Part shown: piece by piece, positions 1 through 5,181 of the stretch | Layout of the letters: every line of letters begins with the position of its first letter | Position numbering within the stretch: the stretch's first letter is position 1 | Assembly (NCBI GenBank): GCA_945861815.1 | Contig: CAMAVV010000078.1 | Location: forward strand, 1-7,513 | DNA: 7,513 nt | From: Thermoflexus hugenholtzii JAD2 | Lineage (GTDB): Bacteria; Chloroflexota; Dehalococcoidia; SHYB01 | Direction of reading: 5' to 3' | Program-made: the position numbers and the translations under genes | The notes under the pieces: model-generated | Told to the model about the DNA's origin: nothing | Seen by the model: the letters and a program-made list of their open reading frames with translations, nothing else | Database searches by the model: none

Positions 1-1221
1 CCTGTGCTCTCAAAGGCGCTGCTGGTTGAGGCGATCCGCAGAGAGGCCCAGCGGGACCTGCCGCTGGAGATTTCGAAGATACACCTCTTTTGGCAGACGT
101 TCCGGGTGACAAAGGCGAACCGCGAGGTGATATTCGCAGGCGCGCCACGGGATGTCTATGACCCTTTCCGCATGGGCCTGCAAGGGTCGAAGATCAAGCC
201 TCGCCTCTGGGACCTGAAGCCGCTGGCGCTGCTGCGAGCCGTTGGGCGCTCCAAGGCAATCATCCTCGATGTGCACCAAGAGACCGCCGATCTGATCCTG
301 GTTTTGGATGGAGTCCCTCGGAGCGTTCGCGCCCTTGCCTCGCCTCCCAACACGAGCCCGGAGGACCGGGCGCGGCAGTTCGCGGACGAGATAAGTCGCT
401 CTGTGGACTATTACCAGGCGTCACAAACGAGCGTCACGGTGCCGCCGGAGACTCCTATCGTGGTGACGGGCCAGATGGCGGGCGATTTCCATTTTGGCCA
501 CGCCCTTCGAAGCGCTACTTCCTTCCCTGTAGAGCAGTTTGTGAGCCCCTTGGAGGCGCCCCCTGAATTCCCGGCCGCCGCCTATGCGGCTGCACTGGGC
601 GCGGCGCTCAAGAAGGGCCATCCCCAGCGGGCGGGCAAGGGCCTGTGGACGGTGGACTTTAACGTTTTTCCCGATGAACTGAAGCGCCAGCCAGTCTCTC
701 CAAAGGCGGTGGCAGCAACACTGGCGCTGGTGGTGGCGATGGCGGGCATCTATCCGGTCTATCAGGGGAAGCAGGCCGAAGCTTTGACTCTGGAGGCGAA
801 ACAGGCGCAGCTTTCGAGGGCGCAGCGGCAGATCTCTCTTGGGAAAACCGAGTTGAAGAACCGCGCGGCGGTGACAGAGCGCCTGGCTAAGGTGGAGGCG
901 CAGATCCGCGTGGCGCAAGACGAACGGAACGCCTTGCGCCCGGTTGGGGGTGAGGCGTGGTTCGACGTGGAGGAGGCGCTGAAGGCAGCGCCAGGTGGGG
1001 TCGTCGTTAGCCGTGTCGCCGCTATCGGCGGGGCGATCGCTTTTGAGGGCACAGCCCCAAGGATGGAGGCGATCCTGGATTTCGTCAGCAGCCTCGAGCG
1101 GACAGGGCAGTTTTTCCAGGTAACGGCTGACAGCATAACCAGGGTCTCTGCGCCCGGCGGCGATAGGTTTGCATACAGCATCACAGCTTCAAGGACGCCT
1201 TCCCCGGCGTCTGGCAAGTAA
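1..1221 (+). CDS. pilM/pilN: PilM-PilN fusion, type IV pilus inner-membrane assembly protein (5' partial)
   Basis: The reading frame is open from the first base, and PilM proteins carry over 100 more N-terminal residues than are visible, so the GTG at position 4 is probably internal. Residues below are numbered from that GTG. Residues 1-205 resemble the C-terminal half of PilM, the actin/FtsA-like cytoplasmic ATPase of the pilus platform. They include a phosphate-2-like ILDVHQETADL (about 87-97) and an adenosine-loop-like VVTGQMAG (about 153-160). Without a stop, the chain continues into PilN: a VDFNVFP stretch (217-223) like the INLLP motif of PilN N-termini, one membrane segment (about 233-252), a heptad-rich coiled coil (about 255-308) and a periplasmic PilN-type domain ending in a beta-rich stretch near residue 395. 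In known systems PilM grips the PilN N-terminal peptide; here both are on one chain. No PilO gene follows. The actin-fold motifs look degenerate (DVH where DIG is usual), so nucleotide binding is uncertain. The pilin genes follow directly, supporting a pilus operon. Confidence 0.82.
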   Translation, partial: PVLSKALLVEAIRREAQRDLPLEISKIHLFWQTFRVTKANREVIFAGAPRDVYDPFRMGLQGSKIKPRLWDLKPLALLRAVGRSKAIILDVHQETADLILVLDGVPRSVRALASPPNTSPEDRARQFADEISRSVDYYQASQTSVTVPPETPIVVTGQMAGDFHFGHALRSATSFPVEQFVSPLEAPPEFPAAAYAAALGAALKKGHPQRAGKGLWTVDFNVFPDELKRQPVSPKAVAATLALVVAMAGIYPVYQGKQAEALTLEAKQAQLSRAQRQISLGKTELKNRAAVTERLAKVEAQIRVAQDERNALRPVGGEAWFDVEEALKAAPGGVVVSRVAAIGGAIAFEGTAPRMEAILDFVSSLERTGQFFQVTADSITRVSAPGGDRFAYSITASRTPSPASGK

Positions 1222-1234
1222 ACACAAGTAAACA
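1215..1234 (+). repeat. Perfect tandem 10-bp direct repeat over a stop codon
   Basis: CAAGTAAACA occurs twice back to back. The first copy contains the TAA stop of the pilM/pilN fusion (1219-1221); the second lies just upstream of the Shine-Dalgarno region of the first pilin. It looks like a small slippage duplication. No function is evident. Confidence 0.85.
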
Positions 1235-1256
1235 AGAAGGAGAAAAGGAGAAAGAT

Positions 1257-1619
1257 ATGTTTATCGCGAAGAAGAAGGGACAGAAGGGTTTCACGCTGAT
1301 CGAGTTGCTGGTGGTGGTTGCGGTGCTGGGCGTGCTGGCAGGCGTGGCGGTGCCGGCCTACAGCAAGTTCTTTGGCGCCGGCAAGACGGAGGCGAATACG
1401 ACGGAGCTTTCGACGGTGCAGGCCGCGATGGACTCGATGATGGCGAACAGACAGATCACAGCAGTGGCAGTTCAGGGCTCAGCAACGGGTGACTTTACCG
1501 CGCTGCCGACGGGCACGAGCACGGAAGTGCTGTACCCCGGCTATCTGCGGAAGAGCCCGACGCGCTGCACGTACACCTGGGACCTGGCCGGCACGATCGT
1601 CCAGAGCACCTGTCCGTAG
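1257..1619 (+). CDS. Type IV prepilin, copy 1 (pilA-like)
   Basis: This encodes a 120-residue class III-signal prepilin, the likely structural subunit of the pilus fibre. A short basic leader (residues 1-11, rich in Lys) ends in Gly11. The prepilin peptidase site is G|FTLIE, giving a mature N-terminal Phe12 that would be N-methylated, and the conserved Glu at mature position 5 is Glu16. The hydrophobic helix spans about 12-38. The globular part is small, and Cys104 and Cys119 near the C-terminus could form the disulfide-bounded D-region loop found in many pilins. Two AAGGAG boxes precede the ATG (1237-1242 and 1245-1250); the second is 6 nt from the start, so translation should be strong. It is 111/120 identical to the second copy at 1789-2151. 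It sits 35 nt after the pilM/pilN stop and is probably co-transcribed with it. Whether it is the major pilin or a pseudopilin-like subunit cannot be decided from sequence alone. Confidence 0.93.
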   Translation: MFIAKKKGQKGFTLIELLVVVAVLGVLAGVAVPAYSKFFGAGKTEANTTELSTVQAAMDSMMANRQITAVAVQGSATGDFTALPTGTSTEVLYPGYLRKSPTRCTYTWDLAGTIVQSTCP

Positions 1620-1634
1620 TGAACTTGATTTGAC

Positions 1635-1732
1635 CTGCCTAACGGCATAGGGGGCCTAGCGGCGCTCTCCGCGAGTACGGGGACAGCCCCGAGGGGGACT
1701 CAGCGGAGGGCGCGCCAAGGGTGCCCAGGCAG
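1635..1732 (+). ncRNA. Structured GC-rich inter-pilin RNA element (unassigned)
   Basis: The gap between the pilin genes folds back on itself over about 98 nt. The outer stem pairs CTGCCT (1635-1640) with AGGCAG (1727-1732), followed by GGCA (1644-1647) with TGCC (1722-1725). An inner helix of 11 pairs joins 1662-1672 to 1703-1713 with one G-U pair. It continues as GAGT/ACTC (1673-1676/1698-1701) past one bulged A. The tip is GGGG (1679-1682) with CCCC (1687-1690) around ACAG. The same CCCC could instead pair with the downstream G-run (1693-1697), so two exclusive tips are possible. No U-tract follows, so it is not a standard terminator. It could set relative pilin expression by mRNA processing, stabilisation or attenuation, or be a regulatory RNA. 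I do not recognise a known riboswitch family. The fold is seen in the sequence; its function is inferred. Confidence 0.5.
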
Positions 1733-1788
1733 TACAGCAAAAGAATCGAAAGGCCAAGCATTTCAAGGGAAAAACAAGGAGGAAGAAG

Positions 1789-2151
1789 ATGCGTATCGCG
1801 AAGAAGAAGGGACAGAAGGGTTTCACGCTGATCGAGTTGCTAGTGGTGGTTGCGGTGCTGGGCGTGCTGGCAGGCGTGGCGGTGCCGGCCTACAGCAAGT
1901 TCTTTGGCGCCGGCAAGACGGAGGCGAATTCGACGGAGCTTTCGACGGTGCAGGCCGCGATGGACTCGATGATGGCGAACCGGCAGATCACGGCGTTGGC
2001 GGCGCAGGGCTCGGCAACGGGCGACTTCTCGGCGTTGCCGACGGGCACGAGCACGGAAGTGCTGTACCCCGGTTATCTGCGGAAGAGCCCGACGCGCTGC
2101 ACGTACACCTGGGATGTGGCAGGCACGATCGTCGCCGGCGTTTGTCCGTAA
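1789..2151 (+). CDS. Type IV prepilin, copy 2 (pilA-like)
   Basis: This is a second 120-residue prepilin with the same plan as the copy at 1257-1619: basic leader, G|FTLIE cleavage site after Gly11, Glu16, a hydrophobic helix to about residue 38, and Cys104/Cys119. It differs at only nine residues (2, 48, 70, 72, 81, 110, 116, 117, 118). The changes after the helix fall mainly in a mid-protein patch and in the loop between the two cysteines, a region often exposed on assembled pili. AAGGAGG at 1776-1782 lies 6 nt before the ATG and is a stronger ribosome site than that of copy 1. Transcription probably continues from the upstream pilin and ends at the palindrome at 2301-2338. Such pairs arise by tandem duplication; the strong identity of the first half also fits later gene conversion. 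The two may be alternative or co-assembled subunits. Confidence 0.93.
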   Translation: MRIAKKKGQKGFTLIELLVVVAVLGVLAGVAVPAYSKFFGAGKTEANSTELSTVQAAMDSMMANRQITALAAQGSATGDFSALPTGTSTEVLYPGYLRKSPTRCTYTWDVAGTIVAGVCP

Positions 2152-2154
2152 TGG

Positions 2155-2172
2155 GCGTATAGCGCTCTACGC
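2155..2172 (+). other. Small hairpin just after pilin copy 2
   Basis: GCGTA (2155-2159) can pair with TACGC (2168-2172) around an 8-nt loop containing the palindrome AGCGCT. It starts 4 nt after the stop codon. It is too weak to be a terminator and may be chance or an mRNA 3' structure. Confidence 0.25.
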
Positions 2173-2183
2173 ACACATTCACC

Positions 2184-2269
2184 TAGGGATGCCGGCCTGA
2201 CCTCGTCCCCCCTCGGCAAGGGATGCTTGGAGAGGCAGCCTTTGTGAGAGAGGCAGACCGGCATCCCTA
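2184..2269. repeat. 86-bp element with perfect 12-bp inverted ends
   Basis: TAGGGATGCCGG (2184-2195) is matched exactly by its reverse complement at 2258-2269, and the interior is partly self-complementary. AGGGATGC recurs inside at 2219-2226, so the right arm GCATCCCT (2261-2268) could pair with either the left end or the internal copy. The outermost bases on both sides are TA, so the element can be read as GGGATGCCGG ends flanked by a TA duplication, as in small non-autonomous elements mobilised by IS630/mariner-type transposases. It could equally be an RNA hairpin at the 3' end of the pilin transcript, or an interspersed palindromic repeat. No coding capacity is evident. Confidence 0.5.
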
Positions 2270-2300
2270 ACAACAGGGCAGACGTTTAGTCAGTAGAAAG

Positions 2301-2338
2301 AGAAAGGCCCTGCCGGTTCGAACCGGCAGGGCCTTTCT
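2301..2338. terminator. Bidirectional intrinsic terminator between convergent pilin and pilT genes
   Basis: A perfect 38-bp palindrome has its centre between 2319 and 2320. The hairpin stem includes GGCCCTGCCGG with a TCGA loop. Its arms begin in A-rich AGAAAG and end in T-rich CTTTCT, so either strand yields a GC-rich stem followed by a T-rich run. It lies 150 nt after the second pilin stop and 21 nt after the pilT stop (reading on the - strand), exactly where two converging transcripts need to end. Confidence 0.9.
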
Positions 2339-2358
2339 TCGTTTCCTGAGAAGGTGGG

Positions 2359-3432
2359 TTAGATGGCGATGCCGATGGAGCGGAGTTCTTGGGCGACCTG
2401 CTCCGGGTGGGCTGCCTGCTCGATCGCCAAATCGATACTAATCTTCTTCGCTTTGTAGAGGGTGATAAGGGCTTGGTCCAATGTGCGCATGCCTTGGCCT
2501 GTTGCGAGCTGGATAGTGCCGTAAAGCTGCTGGAACTTGCCATCACGGATAAGGGTGCGGATGGCCGTGGTTCCCAGCATCACTTCGAGCGCAGGCAGGC
2601 GGCCTGCGCCATCTGCTGTGGGTAAAAGACGCTGGTAGAGGACGGCCTCCAGAACAGAGGCGATCTGGGCGCGCACCTGGCCTTGATAGTGCGGCGGAAA
2701 CATATCGATGAGGCGCTCGATGGTCTGCGCGGCGCTGGGCGCGTGGGCTGTGCTGAGCACCAGAACGCCGGTCTCGCTGGCGGTCAGGGCGGCGGCAACA
2801 GTATCGGCATCGCGCATCTCGCCGACCATGATGATGTCCGGGTTTTGGCGGAGGACGTGGCGCAGGGCGCCCGCAAAGGAGTGGGTGTCTTCGCCAAGCT
2901 GGCGCTGTGTGATGACGGACTTTTTGTCCTTGAAAAGATATTCGATGGGGTCTTCCAGGGTCACGATCTTGCGGCTGGTGGTGCTGTTGACGTAATCGAG
3001 CATCGCCGCGAGGGTGGTTGATTTGCCGCAGCCAGTGGTCCCGGTAAGGACAACAAGTCCCTTGGGCTTCATGGCAAGCTGTTTGCACACATCCGGGAGG
3101 CTGAGACTCTCAAAGGAGGGGACGTTTTCAAGGATGCGCCGGAAGACCATGGTGATATTTCCGCGCTCCATCGCTGCGTTGCCGCGGAAGCGGCTCACGC
3201 CAGGAAGGGAAAGGGCAAAGTCGAGCTCCAACTCCTTCTGGAAGGCGGCTCGCTCTTCGGGCGTGAGGAAGCGCTGAAGGTCCTTGGCAAGCTCGGTGGT
3301 AGACAGGGCGGGATGGCGCTCGTTGAGCTTGAGCTGGCCAAGGATGCGATAGCTGGGGGAGCGGTCAGAGGTGATGTGGACGTCGGAGGCGCCCAAATTC
3401 ACCATGTCACGCAGTATTTCTTCGAGACCCAT
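2359..3432 (-). CDS. pilT: PilT, type IV pilus retraction ATPase
   Basis: This is a 357-residue secretion-superfamily hexameric ATPase that powers pilus depolymerisation at the cytoplasmic face of the inner membrane. The N-terminal PAS-like domain opens with a LGASDVHI motif (13-20). The catalytic core has Walker A GTTGCGKST (131-139), the Asp box around IVTLEDPIEY (156-165), Walker B IIMVGEMRD (200-208) and the His box beginning VLVLSTAHAPSAAQTIERL (223-241). AIRTLIRDGK (290-299) matches the AIRNLIRE-type motif that marks PilT over PilB/GspE ATPases and is needed for retraction in studied PilT proteins. Length is normal, the tetracysteine zinc motif of PilB is absent, and the chain looks intact. 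An AGGTGAGGA ribosome site lies directly upstream of the ATG. It is last in a - strand run after three SRPBCC genes and converges on the pilins. PilU or another PilT paralogue is possible but PilT is the simplest call. Confidence 0.95.
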   Translation of the reverse strand: MGLEEILRDMVNLGASDVHITSDRSPSYRILGQLKLNERHPALSTTELAKDLQRFLTPEERAAFQKELELDFALSLPGVSRFRGNAAMERGNITMVFRRILENVPSFESLSLPDVCKQLAMKPKGLVVLTGTTGCGKSTTLAAMLDYVNSTTSRKIVTLEDPIEYLFKDKKSVITQRQLGEDTHSFAGALRHVLRQNPDIIMVGEMRDADTVAAALTASETGVLVLSTAHAPSAAQTIERLIDMFPPHYQGQVRAQIASVLEAVLYQRLLPTADGAGRLPALEVMLGTTAIRTLIRDGKFQQLYGTIQLATGQGMRTLDQALITLYKAKKISIDLAIEQAAHPEQVAQELRSIGIAI

Positions 3433-3464
3433 TCCTCACCTCTGGCTCTCGACATAATGCCTCT

Positions 3465-3480
3465 GCCATTTTACGATGGC
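3465..3480. promoter_or_regulatory. Inverted repeat in the pilT leader, possible promoter or operator region
   Basis: GCCAT and ATGGC (3465-3469 and 3476-3480) form an inverted repeat around a 6-nt loop, about 33 nt upstream of the pilT start. On the - strand the middle reads TAAAAT (3473 to 3468), which could be a -10 box, but no convincing -35 box sits at the right distance. The 80-nt gap leaves room for a separate pilT promoter. Confidence 0.25.
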
Positions 3481-3512
3481 CGGGGGGCAGGAAGGTGTGA
3501 ATGACGTGAGAA

Positions 3513-3965
3513 TTAGAGGAGTTTAGCAGGGGCTTCGAGGAGTTGCTTCAGATTCTCGAAGCGCCGCCATTCGTCGCCGCGCATCTTTGGGGTAAGAAGC
3601 CAGCTGAAGAGCCAGACAAAGGCGCTGAGTTTCACCGTGACGCTGGTTGTGAGGCGGGTGCCGCCTTCCACAGCGTCGAACTGGTACCTGCCAAGGAAGG
3701 ACTTGATGCCGGGGCCGCTCCCCTTCATGGCGATGGCCTTGTCGGGCGTCCACTCGGTGATTTCAAGGTTGTACGCGCCTTTAATCTTTGGCCCGGCGCG
3801 CAGCACCTCGCGGACCTTTGCGCCGACGCCGAGAGAGCCATCTGAGAGCACCTTCATCTCCTTGACCTCAGGCATCCACTTGGAGGCGTTGCCGAAATCG
3901 GCGACGAAGGAGAAGACATCGGCGATGGGGCGGTTGATGATGGCGGAGATTTCGTAGGAGGGCAT
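3513..3965 (-). CDS. SRPBCC family protein 1 (polyketide cyclase/START-like)
   Basis: This is a 150-residue single-domain protein of the SRPBCC (START/Bet v1-like helix-grip) superfamily, whose members hold hydrophobic ligands in a deep cavity. Visible hallmarks are the opening strand and turn INRPIADVFSFVADF (10-24), a Trp-Met pair (30-31), GVGAKVREV (46-54), the strand EITEWTPDK (68-76) and the long C-terminal helix from about 118. That helix starts with a very hydrophobic stretch (AFVWLFSWLL, 115-124), which could line the pocket or touch the membrane. It lacks a signal peptide and is presumably cytoplasmic. It is the third of three tandem paralogues, 59 nt downstream of the second, and the nearest to pilT. 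The ribosome site before the ATG is weak. The ligand is unknown; no enzyme activity can be assigned from sequence. Confidence 0.82.
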   Translation of the reverse strand: MPSYEISAIINRPIADVFSFVADFGNASKWMPEVKEMKVLSDGSLGVGAKVREVLRAGPKIKGAYNLEITEWTPDKAIAMKGSGPGIKSFLGRYQFDAVEGGTRLTTSVTVKLSAFVWLFSWLLTPKMRGDEWRRFENLKQLLEAPAKLL

Positions 3966-4024
3966 AGCGAGACTGTCTTTCTGGAGGGGCGTCTTTCCAG
4001 GATAAAGGACAGGCCCACGCTCGT

Positions 4025-4471
4025 CTATTTTTCGCTTGTGCTCTCCAGGACTTCTTTCAACTTGTCATAGGCGCGCTGTTCACCTTTTCTCATCGTGCCC
4101 ATAGCCATGGGGCCAATGAGCTTCATGAAGCCGGAGAATTGAACGGCCATGGTTTGTGTGACGTGGGCGCCACCGTCCTTTGTCGGTTTGAAAGTTATGT
4201 GCGCAGAGCCGGACATGCCTTTGGCTGTGACCTTCACATTCAAAGACTGTGGCGGAGACCATTCGGTGATTTCCAGCTCGACCTCACTCGTCATGCCAGC
4301 CATCCGCCGTACCTCTTTGAACTTTGAGCCAACTCCAGCAGGGCCTGGCGTCAGCTTGCTCATTGCGCCGATCTCCTTTATCCAGTGAGGAGCATTGTCG
4401 AAGTTTGCGGTATAGTCCCACACCTCTTTGACTGGGCGATTTATGGAGACGTCAACGGTAAACTCAGCCAT
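4025..4471 (-). CDS. SRPBCC family protein 2 (polyketide cyclase/START-like)
   Basis: This is a 148-residue paralogue of its two neighbours, with the same SRPBCC plan: INRPVKEVWDYTANF (10-24), NAPHWIKEI (26-34), LTPGPAGVGSKFKEV (40-54), EITEWSP (67-73), an antiparallel sheet, and a C-terminal helix from about 115 that is less hydrophobic than in the others and Met-rich (FMKLIGPMAMGTM, 115-127). It is most likely a soluble binding protein for a hydrophobic molecule; substrate and role are unknown. It starts 27 nt after the stop of the third paralogue (4499-4945) with AGGA about 8 nt before the ATG, which fits an operon. It shares the TPGPxGxGSKF signature with that gene, so these two look closer to each other than to the copy at 3513-3965. 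Confidence 0.82.
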   Translation of the reverse strand: MAEFTVDVSINRPVKEVWDYTANFDNAPHWIKEIGAMSKLTPGPAGVGSKFKEVRRMAGMTSEVELEITEWSPPQSLNVKVTAKGMSGSAHITFKPTKDGGAHVTQTMAVQFSGFMKLIGPMAMGTMRKGEQRAYDKLKEVLESTSEK

Positions 4472-4498
4472 CTGTGAAGTCCTGCCTTTTTATGGTGT

Positions 4499-4945
4499 CT
4501 ACTTTTTCCCGCCGCCCTCGATCACAGCTTTCAGGCGCTTGTGATTTTTCTTGAGGGACATGCCGATCATAAGGCCAAAGAGGATTGCCGTGACCTTCGC
4601 AAATCCCTTCCACTTAAAGCCGATCACGTAGTCGAGCTTCGTGCCGCCGCTGACCGAGGAGATGTCGTAGTGCACATCAACGGTGACGGTCTTTCCTGTT
4701 GCGAGAAAGCCCATCTCTTTGTCTGTGACCCACTTGGTGACTTCCGTGGGATAGGTTTCTTTCATCCCGGGACCCATCTTGCGCGTCTCCTCGAACTTCG
4801 AGCCAAGGCCAAGCGGCCCTGGCGTGATGCGCTTGATGCCGACCACGTCCGGCATCCACTTCGGCGCATTTTCAGGAACGGCCATGTAGCCGAAGACCTC
4901 TGAAACCGACTTGTTGATGACGATATTGCCGTTATACGTACTCAT
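4499..4945 (-). CDS. SRPBCC family protein 3 (polyketide cyclase/START-like)
   Basis: This is a 148-residue SRPBCC-fold protein and the first gene of the - strand run. Motifs include INKSVSEVFGYMAV (10-23), NAPKWMPDVVG (26-36), TPGPLGLGSKFEETRKM (41-57) and an acidic/aromatic sheet. The C-terminal helix is preceded by a strongly apolar stretch (VTAILFGLMIGMS, 118-130) and then a Lys-rich end, a pattern that would allow peripheral membrane contact. The start is well supported: GGGAGG (complement of 4953-4958) lies 7 nt before the ATG, and an extended -10 promoter lies about 40 nt upstream. It heads a likely operon with the two downstream paralogues and perhaps pilT. Function beyond hydrophobic ligand binding is not predictable. 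Confidence 0.82.
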   Translation of the reverse strand: MSTYNGNIVINKSVSEVFGYMAVPENAPKWMPDVVGIKRITPGPLGLGSKFEETRKMGPGMKETYPTEVTKWVTDKEMGFLATGKTVTVDVHYDISSVSGGTKLDYVIGFKWKGFAKVTAILFGLMIGMSLKKNHKRLKAVIEGGGKK

Positions 4946-4983
4946 CCTTTATCCTCCCGTGGCGCTTAGATTGCACGCAGGAG

Positions 4984-4992
4984 AGTATACCA
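4984..4992 (-). promoter_or_regulatory. Extended -10 promoter for the SRPBCC (and possibly pilT) operon
   Basis: Read on the - strand this is TGGTATACT: a TG extension plus a TATACT hexamer (4989 to 4984). Transcription would begin near 4977, giving a leader of about 32 nt with a good ribosome site. A weak -35 (GTGCCC, complement of 5007-5012) lies at 17 nt. Confidence 0.6.
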
Positions 4993-5016
4993 AGGCCGCC
5001 AAGGCAGGGCACGCAT

Positions 5017-5039
5017 CACAAGAGAGAAGGGGCCTTGTG
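5017..5039. promoter_or_regulatory. Inverted repeat between divergent promoters (possible operator)
   Basis: CACAAG (5017-5022) and CTTGTG (5034-5039) are perfect inverted half-sites with an 11-nt spacer. They sit between the two divergent -10 boxes and upstream of both, where a regulator could affect both promoters. The arms are only 6 bp, so chance occurrence is possible. Confidence 0.25.
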
Positions 5040-5061
5040 TGTTCCGGCAAAGCACATTCCC

Positions 5062-5070
5062 TGGTATACT
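5062..5070 (+). promoter_or_regulatory. Extended -10 promoter for lgt-trxB
   Basis: TGGTATACT combines a TG extension with TATACT, the exact mirror of the box at 4984-4992. A poor -35 (TTCCGG, 5042-5047) is at 17 nt, so the extension probably carries recognition. Transcription would start near 5077, leaving about 105 nt of leader before the lgt ATG. Confidence 0.6.
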
Positions 5071-5101
5071 TTTCAGTCGGATATACGGCGAGGTTTGGGA
5101 G

Positions 5102-5179
5102 TTGACGGCCACCCGCTCACCGGTCCACTTATCGATAGCCGAGATAGAACTACACAGACGCCTGTCCTGGAATATCTGA
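5102..5179 (+). CDS. Possible 25-codon upstream ORF in the lgt leader
   Basis: A TTG codon at 5102 follows GAGG (5090-5093) with 8 nt of spacing and opens a 25-codon frame ending in TGA at 5177-5179, 2 nt before the lgt ATG. lgt itself has no clear ribosome site, so translation through this frame could deliver ribosomes to lgt. The peptide has no recognisable motif. The weak start codon and short length make this speculative. Confidence 0.2.
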   Translation: MTATRSPVHLSIAEIELHRRLSWNI

Positions 5180-5181
5180 GC

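Noticed and set aside
421..1235. Long antisense frames under the pilM/pilN gene
   Set aside because: They overlap a convincing coding region, are rich in Arg/His/Leu as expected for shadow frames of GC-rich genes, and show no domain or ribosome site.
1635..1732. c-di-GMP (GEMM-type) riboswitch controlling the second pilin
   Set aside because: Pilin genes are sometimes under such switches, but the conserved core elements of GEMM aptamers (such as the GCAAAG segment) are not present. Only a generic structured element can be supported.
1257..2151. Assembly duplication artefact of a single pilin gene
   Set aside because: The copies differ at many silent and replacement sites and have different flanks and ribosome sites, so they are two real genes.
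2301..2338. tRNA T-arm or attachment site, because of the GGTTCGAACC core
   Set aside because: The sequence is part of a perfect 38-bp palindrome with T-rich exits on both strands, and no acceptor, D or anticodon arms are nearby. A bidirectional terminator explains it fully.
2543..3088. 181-residue frame overlapping pilT on the same strand
   Set aside because: It is out of frame with a clearly intact pilT, has low-complexity His/Arg/Pro composition and no recognisable motif.
5035..5181. Upstream extension of lgt from a TTG at 5035
   Set aside because: It would begin upstream of the best promoter, adds 49 residues without likeness to Lgt, and the ATG at 5182 gives a typical Lgt N-terminus and length.
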